From Thioalbus denitrificans (GTDB lineage Bacteria; Pseudomonadota; Gammaproteobacteria; DSM-26407): 64,000 bases of DNA. The notes beneath the pieces are model-generated. The model was given only the letters and a program-made list of their open reading frames with translations, searched no databases and was not told the origin of the DNA. The position numbers were made by a program, and so were the translations under genes. Location of the stretch: the NCBI RefSeq assembly GCF_003337735.1, contig NZ_QPJY01000016.1:1-64000 (forward strand). Reading direction: 5' to 3'. Positions 25,799-34,265 of the stretch are shown here, piece by piece; the stretch's first letter is position 1; every line of letters starts with the position of its first letter.

Positions 25799-26230
25799 AT
25801 GAAGGAGAGCCTCAGGCCCGGCATCGAGTACGAGCACCGCTTCACCGTCACCGATGCCAAGACCGTCCCCGCCCTCTATCCCGAGGCGCCCGAGTTCCAG
25901 GCGATGCCCGCGGTATTCGCCACCGGCTTCATGGTGGGGTTCCTGGAGTGGGCCTGCATCAGGGCGGTGAATCCCCACCTCGACTGGCCCGCCGAGCAGA
26001 CGGTGGGCACCCATGTGGACGTGAGCCATACCGCCGCCACGCCGGCGGGATTCGAAGTGACCGCGAAAGTCCGGCTGGTGGAGGTGGACGGCCGGCGGCT
26101 GGTGTTCGAGGTGGAGGCCCACGACGGGGTCGACCTGATCACCAAGGGGACCCACGAGCGGTTCGTCATCGACAGCCGGCGCTTCGGCGAGCGGCTGGCG
26201 CGCAAGGCCGGCGGCGGAGACGGGGCATGA
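25799..26230 (+). CDS. Hotdog-fold thioesterase (FlK-like)
   Basis: This 143-residue single-domain hotdog protein is similar to the fluoroacetyl-CoA thioesterase family. Recognisable segments are FATGFMVGFLEWACIRAVNPHL, VGTHVDVSHTAATPAGFEVTAKVRLVEVDGRRLVFEVEAHDGVDLITKGTHERFVI; the GTHVDVSHTAATP block corresponds to the FlK active-site region. An AAGGAGAGAAG ribosome-binding site precedes the ATG at 25799. The acyl substrate is unknown. Its stop overlaps the start of the next gene. Confidence 0.85.
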   Translation: MKESLRPGIEYEHRFTVTDAKTVPALYPEAPEFQAMPAVFATGFMVGFLEWACIRAVNPHLDWPAEQTVGTHVDVSHTAATPAGFEVTAKVRLVEVDGRRLVFEVEAHDGVDLITKGTHERFVIDSRRFGERLARKAGGGDGA

Positions 26231-27021
26231 GCCGGTTCGACCGCGTGCGCCTGGTGGTGCTGGTGGTCGCCGCCGCCGCGGCGCTCGCCTCCTGCACATT
26301 CCGGTTCGGCGCCCGGGAGCAGGGGGCGGAGGCGGTGGACGTGGAGCAGCGGAGTGCCGAGGCGGCCTCCGGCACCCCGTCGGCCTCCGGCGCCGCCGCG
26401 GCCCCGGCCCCGGCGAAGGTCGAGGCGGAGGCCGCGCCCGCTCCGGCGGCCGGCCCGGCGGACGGCATCGTGGCCTATGCCTGTCCCGACGGATTCACCT
26501 TCGCCGCCCGCATCCTGCCGGAGCGGGCCTGGCTGTTCCTGCCCGGCGAGGTCCGTGAGCTGCCGGCCGCGCCCGCCGCCTCCGGCGCCCGCTATGCCGA
26601 GGGGGGGACCGACTTCCGGAGCGAGGGCGGGGAGGTGCTGCTGCAGTCGGGCGCCACGGTCCACAGCGGCTGCCGGCCCGATCCGGCGCGCACGCCCTGG
26701 GAGAAGGCGAAGCTGGAGGGGGTGGATTTCCGGGCCGTGGGCAACGAACCCGGCTGGAGCCTGGAGATCACCCTGGACGGCGCCACGCGCTTCGTCACCG
26801 ACTACGGCCAGAGCTGGTACACCTTTCCCACCCCGGAGCCCCGGGTCGACCGGATCCGCGCCCAGAGCTGGTACCAGGCCAGCGCCGGCGGACACACCCT
26901 GGAGGTGCTGCTGGAGGGGCGCGAATGCGCGGACAGCATGAGCGGCGAGGTCTTCGCCGTCACGGTCCGGGTCACCCTGGACGGGCGCGACTACAACGGC
27001 TGCGGCCGGGCGCTGTTCTGA
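26227..27021 (+). CDS. Lipoprotein with MliC lysozyme-inhibitor and COG3650 domains
   Basis: This 264-residue lipoprotein has lipobox LASC (Cys23) and an Ala/Glu-rich linker to about residue 75. An MliC-type domain follows (IVAYACPDGFTFAARI through LQSGATVHSGC), the fold of membrane-bound inhibitors of c-type lysozyme. The C-terminal COG3650 domain has GVDFRAVGNEPGWSLEITLDG, YNGCGRALF and conserved Trp and Cys. COG3650/MliC combinations are seen in proteobacterial lipoproteins. Its ATG overlaps the thioesterase stop (ATGA). Confidence 0.83.
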   Translation: MSRFDRVRLVVLVVAAAAALASCTFRFGAREQGAEAVDVEQRSAEAASGTPSASGAAAAPAPAKVEAEAAPAPAAGPADGIVAYACPDGFTFAARILPERAWLFLPGEVRELPAAPAASGARYAEGGTDFRSEGGEVLLQSGATVHSGCRPDPARTPWEKAKLEGVDFRAVGNEPGWSLEITLDGATRFVTDYGQSWYTFPTPEPRVDRIRAQSWYQASAGGHTLEVLLEGRECADSMSGEVFAVTVRVTLDGRDYNGCGRALF

Positions 27022-27184
27022 GTTCCGCCTCCTCTACGCTCGTTTTCGAACGTGCCCATGGTGCGGCAGGGGCGGGCGCGGCATCCCCGGCTCAGGCGGA
27101 CAGGCCGGGCTTTCAGCGCGGTTTCAGGTGCCTGCGGTATGGTCTCCTCCAGAACCTGCAAGACAATCCCGGGAGGGAGCTTCC

Positions 27185-27487
27185 ATGCCATATCGAGCGC
27201 TATTCATTTTCCTTGTCCTGTCCGGCGCCCTGGTCGGCACCGCGGCGGCCCAGACCGCCGGCGGCGAGGCCGGCGAGACCTACTCCCTGCATGACAGCAA
27301 CCGCGACGGCTACGTGGATCGGGAGGAGTTCCGGGGCTTTCTCGAGCGCCGCCGCCAGCCCGATCCCTATGCGCACCTGTGGGTCTTCGAACAGGTGGAC
27401 GCCGACGGTGACGGGCGGCTCTCCGGAGAGGAGATGTCCCTGACCCTGCAGAAGGAGCTGGCCGAGCGCCTCCAGCGGCGCAAATAA
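27185..27487 (+). CDS. Secreted EF-hand protein
   Basis: This 100-residue exported protein has a signal peptide (LFIFLVLSGALVGTAAAQ) and two EF-hand loops, DSNRDGYVDREEF and DADGDGRLSGEEM, each with Asp/Asn at positions 1, 3 and 5 and Glu at 12. It is therefore expected to bind calcium in the periplasm. A GGGAGGGAGC ribosome-binding site precedes the ATG. No partner is evident. Confidence 0.88.
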   Translation: MPYRALFIFLVLSGALVGTAAAQTAGGEAGETYSLHDSNRDGYVDREEFRGFLERRRQPDPYAHLWVFEQVDADGDGRLSGEEMSLTLQKELAERLQRRK

Positions 27488-27616
27488 ACCATTATTGCCA
27501 TGGGGTTGCGTGTCGCTGGCGCCTCCGCCCGGAGTTGCGGGCGCACCGGGGATGGCCTATAAGTCGAGACAGTGGATGCAGGTGGCCGCGGGTGATTCCA
27601 GCGCAAGGAGGGTGCC

Positions 27617-28204
27617 ATGCAGGACGCGGAGGCGGTGCCGGCGGATATGCTCGACAGGATTACCGGCGCGCTGGATGCCGCCCTGCGTGTGCGTGACGGC
27701 TATACCCATTCCCACTGCGGCCGGGTGGTGACGCTGGCCCTGGAACTCGGCCGGACGGTGGGGCTCAGCCGGGCCGCGCTGCGCCTGCTCGGGACCTGCG
27801 CCCGTTTCCACGATATCGGCAAGATCGGGATTCCGGACGAGATACTGCGCAAGCCGGGCCCCTTGAGCGGGGCGGAGTACGAGCGCATCAAGAGCCACTC
27901 CCGCATCGGCGCCTCCATCATCGGCCAGGTGGATGCGCCCGACATGGACGAGTGCGCCCGCATCATTCTCCACCACCACGAGCACTTCAACGGCAACGGC
28001 TACCCGGACGGGCTCACGGGCGACGAGATACCCCTGTGCTCGCGCATCATCGCCCTCGCCGACACCTACGACGCCCTGACCAGCAGGCGCAGCTACCGGG
28101 ATTCCATGCCCGCTGGAGGGGCGCTCGCCGCCATGCGGGGGGAGGTGGGGCTGCAGTTCGATCCGCGCTTCGCGGAACGCTTCTTCCGCATGCTGGGAGC
28201 CTGA
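27617..28204 (+). CDS. Stand-alone HD-GYP domain phosphodiesterase
   Basis: This 195-residue HD-GYP protein has the metal-binding HD motif FHDIGKIGIPD, the HHHEHFNGNGYPDG segment (GYP signature) and LADTYDALTS. It lacks any receiver or sensor domain. HD-GYP enzymes hydrolyse cyclic di-GMP; the motif residues here are intact, so activity is likely. The short hairpin after the stop (28212-28242) separates it from the convergent rpiA. Confidence 0.92.
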   Translation: MQDAEAVPADMLDRITGALDAALRVRDGYTHSHCGRVVTLALELGRTVGLSRAALRLLGTCARFHDIGKIGIPDEILRKPGPLSGAEYERIKSHSRIGASIIGQVDAPDMDECARIILHHHEHFNGNGYPDGLTGDEIPLCSRIIALADTYDALTSRRSYRDSMPAGGALAAMRGEVGLQFDPRFAERFFRMLGA

Positions 28205-28255
28205 GCAGGGTCCCGCCCGGCCATGGGGCCATGGCCGGCGGGAGCCCGTCGCGGG

Positions 28256-28912
28256 TCAGTCGAGGCGCTTCACGCCGTCCTTCGTGCCCATCAGCAGCAG
28301 GTCGGCGGCGCGGCAGGCGAAGATGCCGTTGGTGACCACCCCGGTGATCATGTTGAGGGTCTCCTCCAGCTTCACCGGCTCCATGATGCGCAGGCCGTGG
28401 ACATCGAGGATGACATTGCCGTTGTCGGTGGTGAAGCCCTCGCGCAAAACCGGCTCGCCGCCCAGCTTGACCAGCTCGCGGGCCACGTAGCTGCGCGCCA
28501 TGGGAATCACCTCCACCGGCAGCGGGAAGGCGCCGAGGACGTCCACGAGCTTGGTCTCGTCGGCCACGCAGACGAACTTCCTCGCCACCGCGGCCACGAT
28601 CTTCTCCCGGGTGAGGGCCCCGCCGCCGCCCTTGATCATGTGCATGTGGCGGGTGATCTCGTCGGCGCCGTCCACGTAGACGGAGAGCTCGTCGACGCTG
28701 TTCAGGTCCAGTACCGGGATGCCGTGGGCCTTGAGCCGGTCGGCGCTGGCCACCGAGCTGGCCACGGTGCCCTCGATGCGGCCCTTGATGCTGGCCAGCG
28801 CATCGATGAAATGGTTGGCGGTGGAGCCGGTGCCCACGCCCACGATAGTGCCGCTCTCCACGTACTCCAGGGCCGCCCAGCCCGCGGCCTTCTTCAGTTC
28901 GTCCTGGGTCAT
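28256..28912 (-). CDS. rpiA: Ribose-5-phosphate isomerase A
   Basis: This 218-residue pentose-phosphate enzyme interconverts ribose-5-phosphate and ribulose-5-phosphate. The family motifs are intact: [16 protein letters not shown], the catalytic DGADEI segment ([27 protein letters not shown]), ADETKLV and TDNGNVILD. The length is that of E. coli RpiA. The ATG at 28912 is the canonical MTQDELKK start. It is divergent from ilvA, the usual neighbour of rpiA in gammaproteobacteria. Confidence 0.97.
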   Translation of the reverse strand: MTQDELKKAAGWAALEYVESGTIVGVGTGSTANHFIDALASIKGRIEGTVASSVASADRLKAHGIPVLDLNSVDELSVYVDGADEITRHMHMIKGGGGALTREKIVAAVARKFVCVADETKLVDVLGAFPLPVEVIPMARSYVARELVKLGGEPVLREGFTTDNGNVILDVHGLRIMEPVKLEETLNMITGVVTNGIFACRAADLLLMGTKDGVKRLD

Positions 28913-29197
28913 GTCTGGTGTTCGTCCTCTGCAGTGGTCTGGCCACCCCGGCCATGCCGGCCCGGGTTGGCGGATAGGGAAACGTTGATTCGATCCCGTT
29001 GCGGCCGCGCTGGCGCCGGTCCGACGGGCTCCCGGGGGCTGAAAAGAGTACGGGCCCGCAGCCGCCGCGCCAAGCTGCGGCGCACAAAGGGGCCGCCGGC
29101 CGGCCCGCGCCGCCCCGGATTCCGGGCGGCCGGCTTTGTGCCGGGGGGGCTGCATCCTGTATCTTGTCAGGCTTGGCTGATATTCCATCTTAAACGC

Positions 29198-30712
29198 ATG
29201 TCCACCAGATACCTCAAGAAAATCCTCTCCGCCCGCGTCTACGACGTGGCGCACGAGACCCCGCTGGACGAGGCGCCGCTCATCTCCCGGCGCCTGGAGA
29301 ACCGCGTGCTCATCAAGCGCGAGGACCTGCAGCCGGTCTTTTCCTTCAAGCTGCGCGGCGCCTACAACAAGATCATCGGCCTGTCCGAGGAGGCCCGGGA
29401 GCGGGGGGTCATCGCCGCCTCCGCGGGCAACCATGCCCAGGGCGTGGCCCTGGCGGCGAAGCGCCTCGGCATCAAGGCGCTCATCGTGATGCCGCGGACC
29501 ACGCCGGACATCAAGGTCAACTCGGTACGGGCGCGCGGGGCCCGGGCGATCCTGCACGGCGACGTCTACGACGAGGCCTACCAGCATGCCATGGCCCTGG
29601 CGGAGGAGAAGGGGCTCACCTTCATCCACCCCTACGACGACCCGGAGGTGATCGCCGGCCAGGGCACCATCGGCATGGAGATCCTGCGCCAGCACAACGG
29701 TCCGCTGGACGCCGTGTTCGTGCCGGTGGGCGGCGGCGGGCTCATCGCCGGGGTGGCCGCCTACATCAAGTACGTGCGCCCGGAGGTGAAGGTGATCGGG
29801 GTGGAGCCCGAGGACGCGCCCACCCTGCACCACGCCCTGCGCGCCGGCCGGCGGGTGGTGCTGGACCAGGTGGGCATCTTCGCCGACGGCGTGGCCGTGC
29901 GCCAGATCGGCAAGGAGACCTTCCGCGTGGCGCGCAAGACCGTGGACGAGGTCATCCTGGTCTCCACCGACGAGATCTGCGCCGCCATCAAGGACATCTT
30001 CGACGACACCCGCTCCATCGCCGAGCCGGCCGGGGCCCTGGGCGTGGCGGGACTGAAGAAGTACGTGGAGCGGACCGGCGCCAGGGAGCAGACGCTGGTG
30101 GCCATCGACAGCGGCGCCAACGTCAACTTCGATCGCCTGCGCCATGTCTCCGAGCGCGCCGAGCTGGGCGAGCGGCGCGAGGCGGTGGTGGCCGTCACCA
30201 TCCCCGAGCGGCCCGGCAGCTTCAAGCTCTTCTGCCAGGCCATCGGCCGCCGCGGCATCACTGAGTTCAACTACCGCATGGCAGATCCCGACCAGGCCCA
30301 CATCTTCGTGGGCGTGCAGCTCTCCCGCGGCGACGAGGAGCGCGAGGAGCTGCTGGCCATGCTCGCGGAGAAGGGCTTCCCGGTCCTGGACATGACCGAC
30401 AACGAGATGGCCAAGCTGCACATCCGCCACATGGTGGGCGGGCGCGGCCACCAGGTGACCGACGAGGTGCTCTACCGGTTCGAGTTCCCGGAGCGGCCCG
30501 GGGCCCTGCTCAAGTTCCTCTCCACCCTCGGCACCCGCTGGAACATCAGCCTGTTCCACTACCGCAACCACGGCGCCGCCTATGGCCGGGTGCTGATGGG
30601 GGTGCAGGTGCCCGCGGAGGAGCGGGACCAGTTCCAGGTCTACCTCGACCGCATCGGCTACCCCTGCCAGGAGGAGACCGGGAACCCCGCCTACCGGATG
30701 TTCCTGAGCTGA
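29198..30712 (+). CDS. ilvA: Threonine dehydratase, biosynthetic
   Basis: This 504-residue PLP enzyme deaminates threonine to 2-oxobutanoate, the first step of isoleucine synthesis. The PLP lysine is Lys51 ([10 protein letters not shown]) and the phosphate-binding Gly loop is [11 protein letters not shown]. Two ACT-like regulatory domains fill about residues 330-504, the long feedback-regulated form. A plausible TTGTCA promoter lies in the rpiA-ilvA gap (28913-29197), which otherwise shows nothing distinct. Confidence 0.96.
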   Translation: MSTRYLKKILSARVYDVAHETPLDEAPLISRRLENRVLIKREDLQPVFSFKLRGAYNKIIGLSEEARERGVIAASAGNHAQGVALAAKRLGIKALIVMPRTTPDIKVNSVRARGARAILHGDVYDEAYQHAMALAEEKGLTFIHPYDDPEVIAGQGTIGMEILRQHNGPLDAVFVPVGGGGLIAGVAAYIKYVRPEVKVIGVEPEDAPTLHHALRAGRRVVLDQVGIFADGVAVRQIGKETFRVARKTVDEVILVSTDEICAAIKDIFDDTRSIAEPAGALGVAGLKKYVERTGAREQTLVAIDSGANVNFDRLRHVSERAELGERREAVVAVTIPERPGSFKLFCQAIGRRGITEFNYRMADPDQAHIFVGVQLSRGDEEREELLAMLAEKGFPVLDMTDNEMAKLHIRHMVGGRGHQVTDEVLYRFEFPERPGALLKFLSTLGTRWNISLFHYRNHGAAYGRVLMGVQVPAEERDQFQVYLDRIGYPCQEETGNPAYRMFLS

Positions 30713-30726
30713 GTGTCTCCAGGGCG

Positions 30727-31094
30727 TTAACGCAAAGACGTAAAGACGCCGAGACGCAAAGGCGCCAAGCAAGAAGATTGACTGTTTGTGTTGGACCGCC
30801 TGGCAGGGCCGTGCCGGGGGCGATGGCCGGAGCTTCGGTCGACGCCGTCCGATTCACCACGAAGACACGAAGTGCACGAAGCAACACGAAGAAAGAGGCA
30901 AATGCCGATCGAGGCCCTGTCGACAGGTCTTCCGACTCCCTTCGTGACCTTCGTGCCTTCGTGGTGGAGTGCTTCTTTCTGGAAACGTCCCCCGTTACAC
31001 CTAACCCGCCCCGGGCAAGGCAGGTCGTTCAACTCGGGTGCAAAAAAACCTCGTTTCCCTTGGCGTCTTCGCGCCCTTGCGTCTTCGCGTTGAA
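30727..31094. repeat. Intergenic element A: two nested inverted repeats
   Basis: Outer arms made of CGCAAAGACG/CGCAAAGGCGCCAAG words (30727-30769) are inverted at 31059-31094 (CTTGGCGTCTTCGCGCCCTTGCG...). Inside lies a second, unrelated pair built on CACGAAGACACGAAG (30852-30891) and its inverse CTTCGTGCCTTCGTGG (30940-30968). The whole 400-bp ilvA-EVE gap is occupied by it. No ORF or terminator is convincing. Confidence 0.85.
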
Positions 31095-31111
31095 TCTCTA
31101 TCCACGCCGGC

Positions 31112-31570
31112 CTACTCGAGGCCGAGAATGAACTCCCAGTGCTCCGGGGCCACCGGCATCACCGACAGGCGGTTGCCCTTGCGCACCAGGGGCATCCCCT
31201 CCAGCTCCGGGTGCTCCTTCAGCTCGGCCAGGGTGATGGTCCGCTCGAGCCGGCGCTTGAACTTCACGTCCACCATGTACCAGCGGGGATTGTCGGGATC
31301 GCTCTTCGGATCGAAATACTTCGTGTCCGGATCGAAGGCGGTGAAGTCCGGGTAGCCCTCGCGGACGATCTCGACGATGCCGACGATGCCGGGTTCCGCG
31401 CAGTTGGAGTGGTAGAGGAACGCCAGATCCCCTTTGCGCATCCCGTCGCGCATCATGTTGCGGGCCTGGTAGTTGCGCACCCCGTCCCAGTGCTCGGTGC
31501 GCTTCGGCATCTTCATCAGGTGATCGATGCCGAACACATCGGGCTCGGACTTGAACAGCCAGTAATTCAC
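31112..31570 (-). CDS. EVE-domain protein
   Basis: This 152-residue EVE (PUA-like) protein starts NYWLFKSEPDVFGIDHL and carries HWDGVRNYQARNMMRDGMRKGDLAFLYHSNC, GIVGIVEIVREGYPDFTAFD and RWYMVDVKFKR, the standard signature. EVE proteins are thought to bind modified bases in nucleic acids. The GTG at 31570 is chosen over the ATG at 31585 because GGAGG lies six bases before it and the product then begins exactly at the family N-terminus. Confidence 0.92.
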   Translation of the reverse strand: MNYWLFKSEPDVFGIDHLMKMPKRTEHWDGVRNYQARNMMRDGMRKGDLAFLYHSNCAEPGIVGIVEIVREGYPDFTAFDPDTKYFDPKSDPDNPRWYMVDVKFKRRLERTITLAELKEHPELEGMPLVRKGNRLSVMPVAPEHWEFILGLE

Positions 31571-31922
31571 GTCGCCTCCTGTCATGGATGCCCCGCCGGG
31601 GGGATGAAATGCGGGCAGTATAGGGGATTTCCGACTTTCCCACTCGGTTGGCCGTGCCGGGCTGTGCCGGATATGGCGCAAACAGTGAACCTGCCTGTTG
31701 CATAGCCCCGGGGTTGTGTATATATATAAACCCGTTTTATGTCCGGTTGCTCCAGGGTGCGCAGAGACCCGGAGCGGACATCGGAACAGTGCGGGACTCT
31801 GTCGGTGGATTTCATGGAGTGAAGCCCGGCGGCAGGCAGATGCGGGGACGAAGAGCGGCATGACAGCCGCCTGTAACCCTGCGGGTTGGCGTAACAAGGC
31901 ATCATTCTGGAGGCGTGTACGG
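31571..31922. other. Intergenic region with AT-rich promoter-like stretch
   Basis: This 352-bp gap upstream of a small plus-strand ORF contains GGGTT and AACCC arms around a TGTATATATATAA core (about 31711-31733), which may be a promoter for either flanking gene. Nothing else can be assigned. Confidence 0.45.
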
Positions 31923-32048
31923 ATGAAACGGCGCAAACCCGATCTGTTGTTCCTGCTGGCCCTGATCGTGGGGCTGGGGGTCGTGGTGACCGGTTATACG
32001 CAGGAGTTGATGGAACGGCCTGCACCAACGGTCAGCGCGAGCCGGTAG
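31923..32048 (+). CDS. 41-residue single-helix membrane protein
   Basis: This short frame has a TGGAGGCGTG ribosome-binding site. It encodes a basic start (MKRRKPD), one hydrophobic helix (LLFLLALIVGLGVVVTGYT) and a short tail. A strong terminator begins ten bases after its stop. The independent ribosome-binding site and terminator argue for a real transcription unit. I do not recognise a family. Confidence 0.55.
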   Translation: MKRRKPDLLFLLALIVGLGVVVTGYTQELMERPAPTVSASR

Positions 32049-32058
32049 GAACAATCAC

Positions 32059-32086
32059 GAAAAAACCCGCTCCGGCGGGTTTTTTC
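32059..32086. terminator. Bidirectional rho-independent terminator
   Basis: An AAAAAA tract, the stem CCCGC-TCC-GGCGGG and a TTTTTT tract read as a terminator on both strands. It serves the 41-residue ORF (plus) and the 5-FCL gene (minus). Confidence 0.93.
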
Positions 32087-32110
32087 TTGGCCCCGGCCGC
32101 TCTTCCGCCC

Positions 32111-32716
32111 TCAGCCGGCGCGCGGCGCGCCGCCGGCGTAGCACTCCGCTTCCGTCACGATCCCCTCCAGCGGTATGTCCCAGCCGGCGTGTGGCAGCGC
32201 CGCGACCTTCTGCAGCTCGTAGGCCATCCCCACCAGGCGCGGCTTGAGCCAGCGCCGGCGCCGGCGCAGGTAGGCGAAGGTGCGGTCATAGTAGCCCCCG
32301 CCCATGCCGAGCCGGTTGCCCAGCGGATCGAAGGCCACCAGCGGGGTGAGCACCAGGTCCAGGGCCCAGGCCGGCTGCAGGCGCCAACTGGCGTGGACCG
32401 GTTCCGGGATGCCGAAACGGTTGCCGGCCAGCGGTTCCCCCGGGCGCCAGTCCACGAACCAGAGGCGGTTGCCGGTGACCGGCGAGAGGACCGGCAGGTA
32501 GCAGGTCTTGCCGGCCGCCCAGGCCCGCTCCATGACCGGCCAGGGATCGAGCTCGCCGTCGTTGGCGAGATAGCAGGCGATGCGGCGGGAGTTGCGGAAC
32601 CAGTCGGTGCGGGCCAGGTTGCCGGCCAGCCGCTCGGCGGCCTCGCGGCGTTCGCGTTCACTGAGGCCGCGGCGCGCGGCACGCATCTGTCGGCGCAATT
32701 GGGCGCGGGTGGTCAT
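32111..32716 (-). CDS. fau: 5-formyltetrahydrofolate cyclo-ligase
   Basis: This protein of about 201 residues converts 5-formyl-THF to 5,10-methenyl-THF using ATP. Signatures are RRQMRAARRGLSERER at the start, the substrate region WFVDWRPGEPL...FGIPEP, and LVAFDPLGNRLGMGGGYYDRTF, the ATP-binding motif. ATG 32716 (MTTRAQLRRQ) is preferred over 32740. Its place directly downstream of 6S RNA is the conserved ssrS-fau arrangement, so it is probably co-transcribed with 6S. Confidence 0.95.
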   Translation of the reverse strand: MTTRAQLRRQMRAARRGLSERERREAAERLAGNLARTDWFRNSRRIACYLANDGELDPWPVMERAWAAGKTCYLPVLSPVTGNRLWFVDWRPGEPLAGNRFGIPEPVHASWRLQPAWALDLVLTPLVAFDPLGNRLGMGGGYYDRTFAYLRRRRRWLKPRLVGMAYELQKVAALPHAGWDIPLEGIVTEAECYAGGAPRAG

Positions 32717-32813
32717 GGGGTGATGTCGGTGCAGGGGCAAGGCTTCGCGTCTGACCGCCCAGCGACTCGCTGATGGCCGATTTGCGGGTCAAGGGCAGGG
32801 CAAGGCAGGAATG

Positions 32814-33000
32814 GAGACACTCCCCGGAGGCGCCGCTGCAGGTATCGGCCTTGAACCCAGAGGTTCAGGTGGGGGCCGTAGCCGTGTATCAGGCTGCCCG
32901 CGCGCAGCGGGTGTGCACAACAACACTGCAAGGTGGCCCCCAAGGCGTTACTTATCGGCTCAAGAGACTTAGTCCTGCTGGCGAACGTCCCAGGGAGTGC
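32814..33000 (-). ncRNA. ssrS: 6S RNA
   Basis: The minus-strand sequence contains the landmarks of gammaproteobacterial 6S RNA in order: a 5' end that pairs with the 3' end (CACTCCC with GGGGAGTG), a GTTCGC and GAGCCGATAA stretch, an open central bubble, the CACCTGAACCTCTGGGTTCAAGG hairpin and CCTGCAGCGGCGCCTCC near the 3' end. It sits between zapA and fau as in E. coli. 6S RNA binds sigma-70 RNA polymerase and down-regulates it in stationary phase. The ends are estimates. Confidence 0.93.
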
Positions 33001-33009
33001 CTGGTTCCT

Positions 33010-33038
33010 TTATAACTCGATCTGCCTGCCTTTGTTAA
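33010..33038 (-). promoter_or_regulatory. Sigma-70 promoter of 6S RNA
   Basis: TTAACA (33033-33038) and TTATAA (33010-33015) are spaced by 17 bp on the minus strand, seven to ten bases before the predicted 6S 5' end. The -10 box contains the zapA stop codon (33010-33012). Confidence 0.75.
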
Positions 33039-33327
33039 GTGCATCTTCGATTTTGTTCTGCAGGATCTGGATGCGCGACTGCATGGTGTCCGTGTAATCG
33101 GACTTCTGTCCCTTCAGATCCAGCAGCTCGTGGGCGATGTTGAGCGCCGCCATGACGGCGATGCGATCCAGCCCGATCACCTTGCCGCGATCGCGGATCT
33201 CGCGCATCTGCCGGTCCAGGTAGTGGGCCGACTTGAGCAGCGCGTCGCGTTCGTCTTCCGGGCAGACCACCCGGAACTCCTTGTCGAGGATGTTGACGGT
33301 GACGGCGGTGGCGTCAGAGGGCTGCAT
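33010..33327 (-). CDS. zapA: Cell division protein ZapA
   Basis: This 105-residue FtsZ-associated protein has an N-terminal domain VTVNILDKEFRVVCPEDERDALLKSAHYLDRQMREIRD and a C-terminal coiled coil VMAALNIAHELLDLKGQ...MQSRIQILQNKIEDAL, the ZapA layout. Its ATG overlaps the stop of the upstream coiled-coil gene by one base (TGATG). It promotes FtsZ bundling at the septum. Confidence 0.95.
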   Translation of the reverse strand: MQPSDATAVTVNILDKEFRVVCPEDERDALLKSAHYLDRQMREIRDRGKVIGLDRIAVMAALNIAHELLDLKGQKSDYTDTMQSRIQILQNKIEDALNKGRQIEL

Positions 33328-33533
33328 CACTCGCGCTCCATGGATTTCAGCCGCTGCAGGATGCCTTCCACCTTCATGCGCGCCTGCTCGTTCTTCTCGA
33401 TGAGGTGCGCCCGCTCGGTGGTCAGGCTTGCCTGCTGGGAGCGCAGGGAGCGGTTCTCCTCGCGCAGCCGCTCGCACATCTGGATGAGCTCGTGGATGCG
33501 GAACTCCAGGGTCCTGAGATCGATCTCTGCCAT
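33327..33533 (-). CDS. Short coiled-coil protein upstream of zapA (TIGR02449-type)
   Basis: This 68-residue protein is almost wholly coiled coil (IDLRTLEFRIHELIQMCERLREENRSLRSQQASLTTERAHLIEKNEQARMKVEGILQRL). It resembles the small ZapB-like family encoded immediately before zapA in gammaproteobacteria. It is translationally coupled to zapA and probably acts in division, which is inference from context. Confidence 0.88.
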   Translation of the reverse strand: MAEIDLRTLEFRIHELIQMCERLREENRSLRSQQASLTTERAHLIEKNEQARMKVEGILQRLKSMERE

Positions 33534-33704
33534 GGCGTCTGACCGTGGTCCGGGGGGTGGGTTCGGGGCATGGGTGACAGGCTTTCAATATAGAAGGGCG
33601 CCGAAGTGGGGTCAATCCGGGCCGGCCCGGACCCGGTTCAGCCGGGTGGTGCAGGGTGATACGATAAGCCTCCGACCCGACCGCACCCGGAACAGTGACC
33701 CGCC

Positions 33705-34262
33705 ATGAGCTCCGAGCACACCCTCCTGATCGAACGCGTGGCCACGGCCCTCGCGCAGCCCCAGGCCGTCGCCGCGGAGGCCCAGGGGATGCTGTGCGGC
33801 CTCATCTGCGCACTCGGCGAGAAGGTCAGCCCCCACGGCTGGCGCGACCAGGTGCTGGAGGGGCACCAGGGCGTGGCGCCGGGCCAGGAGCAGGCTCTCC
33901 AGTCGCTGTTCGAGACGACGCGCAAGGAGTTCTTCAGCGAGGACCTCTCCTTCCAGCCCCTGCTGCCCGGCGACGGTGTCGCGCTGGAGCAGCGGGCGGA
34001 AGCGCTCGGCCACTGGTGCGAGGGGTTCCTCATCGGGCTCGGGCTCGGCGGCGTCTCCCGCACCGAGAGGCTTCCCGCCAGCGCCCGCGAGGCGCTTACG
34101 GACATGGGCGAGATCGCCCGCCTCGACTTCGACACCGGCGACGGGGACGAGGAGCAGGAGTCCGCCTACGCCGAACTGGTGGAGTACGTGCGCATGGGCG
34201 CGCTGCTGGTCTATGACGAGCTTGCCGATGTGCGCCGCCGCGCCGCCGCCAAGACCCACTGA
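33705..34262 (+). CDS. ygfB: YgfB/UPF0149 family protein
   Basis: This 185-residue protein of the YecA/YgfB family has LLCGLI-like LCGLICAL, LGHWCEGFLIGLGLGG and EYVRMGALLVYDEL. It is the first gene of the conserved ygfB-pepP-ubiH-ubiI block. YgfB has been linked to regulation of beta-lactam resistance in Pseudomonas, but a general role is not settled. Confidence 0.93.
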   Translation: MSSEHTLLIERVATALAQPQAVAAEAQGMLCGLICALGEKVSPHGWRDQVLEGHQGVAPGQEQALQSLFETTRKEFFSEDLSFQPLLPGDGVALEQRAEALGHWCEGFLIGLGLGGVSRTERLPASAREALTDMGEIARLDFDTGDGDEEQESAYAELVEYVRMGALLVYDELADVRRRAAAKTH

Positions 34263-34265
34263 GCA

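Noticed and set aside
28212-28242. Terminator between the HD-GYP gene and rpiA
   Set aside because: The stem (CCCGCC.CGGCCATGG region) is good, but there is no T-tract on either strand, so I only mention it.
30727-31094. Insertion sequence or transposon
   Set aside because: There is no transposase, no clean terminal inverted repeat ends and no target-site duplication visible; called a repeat element instead.
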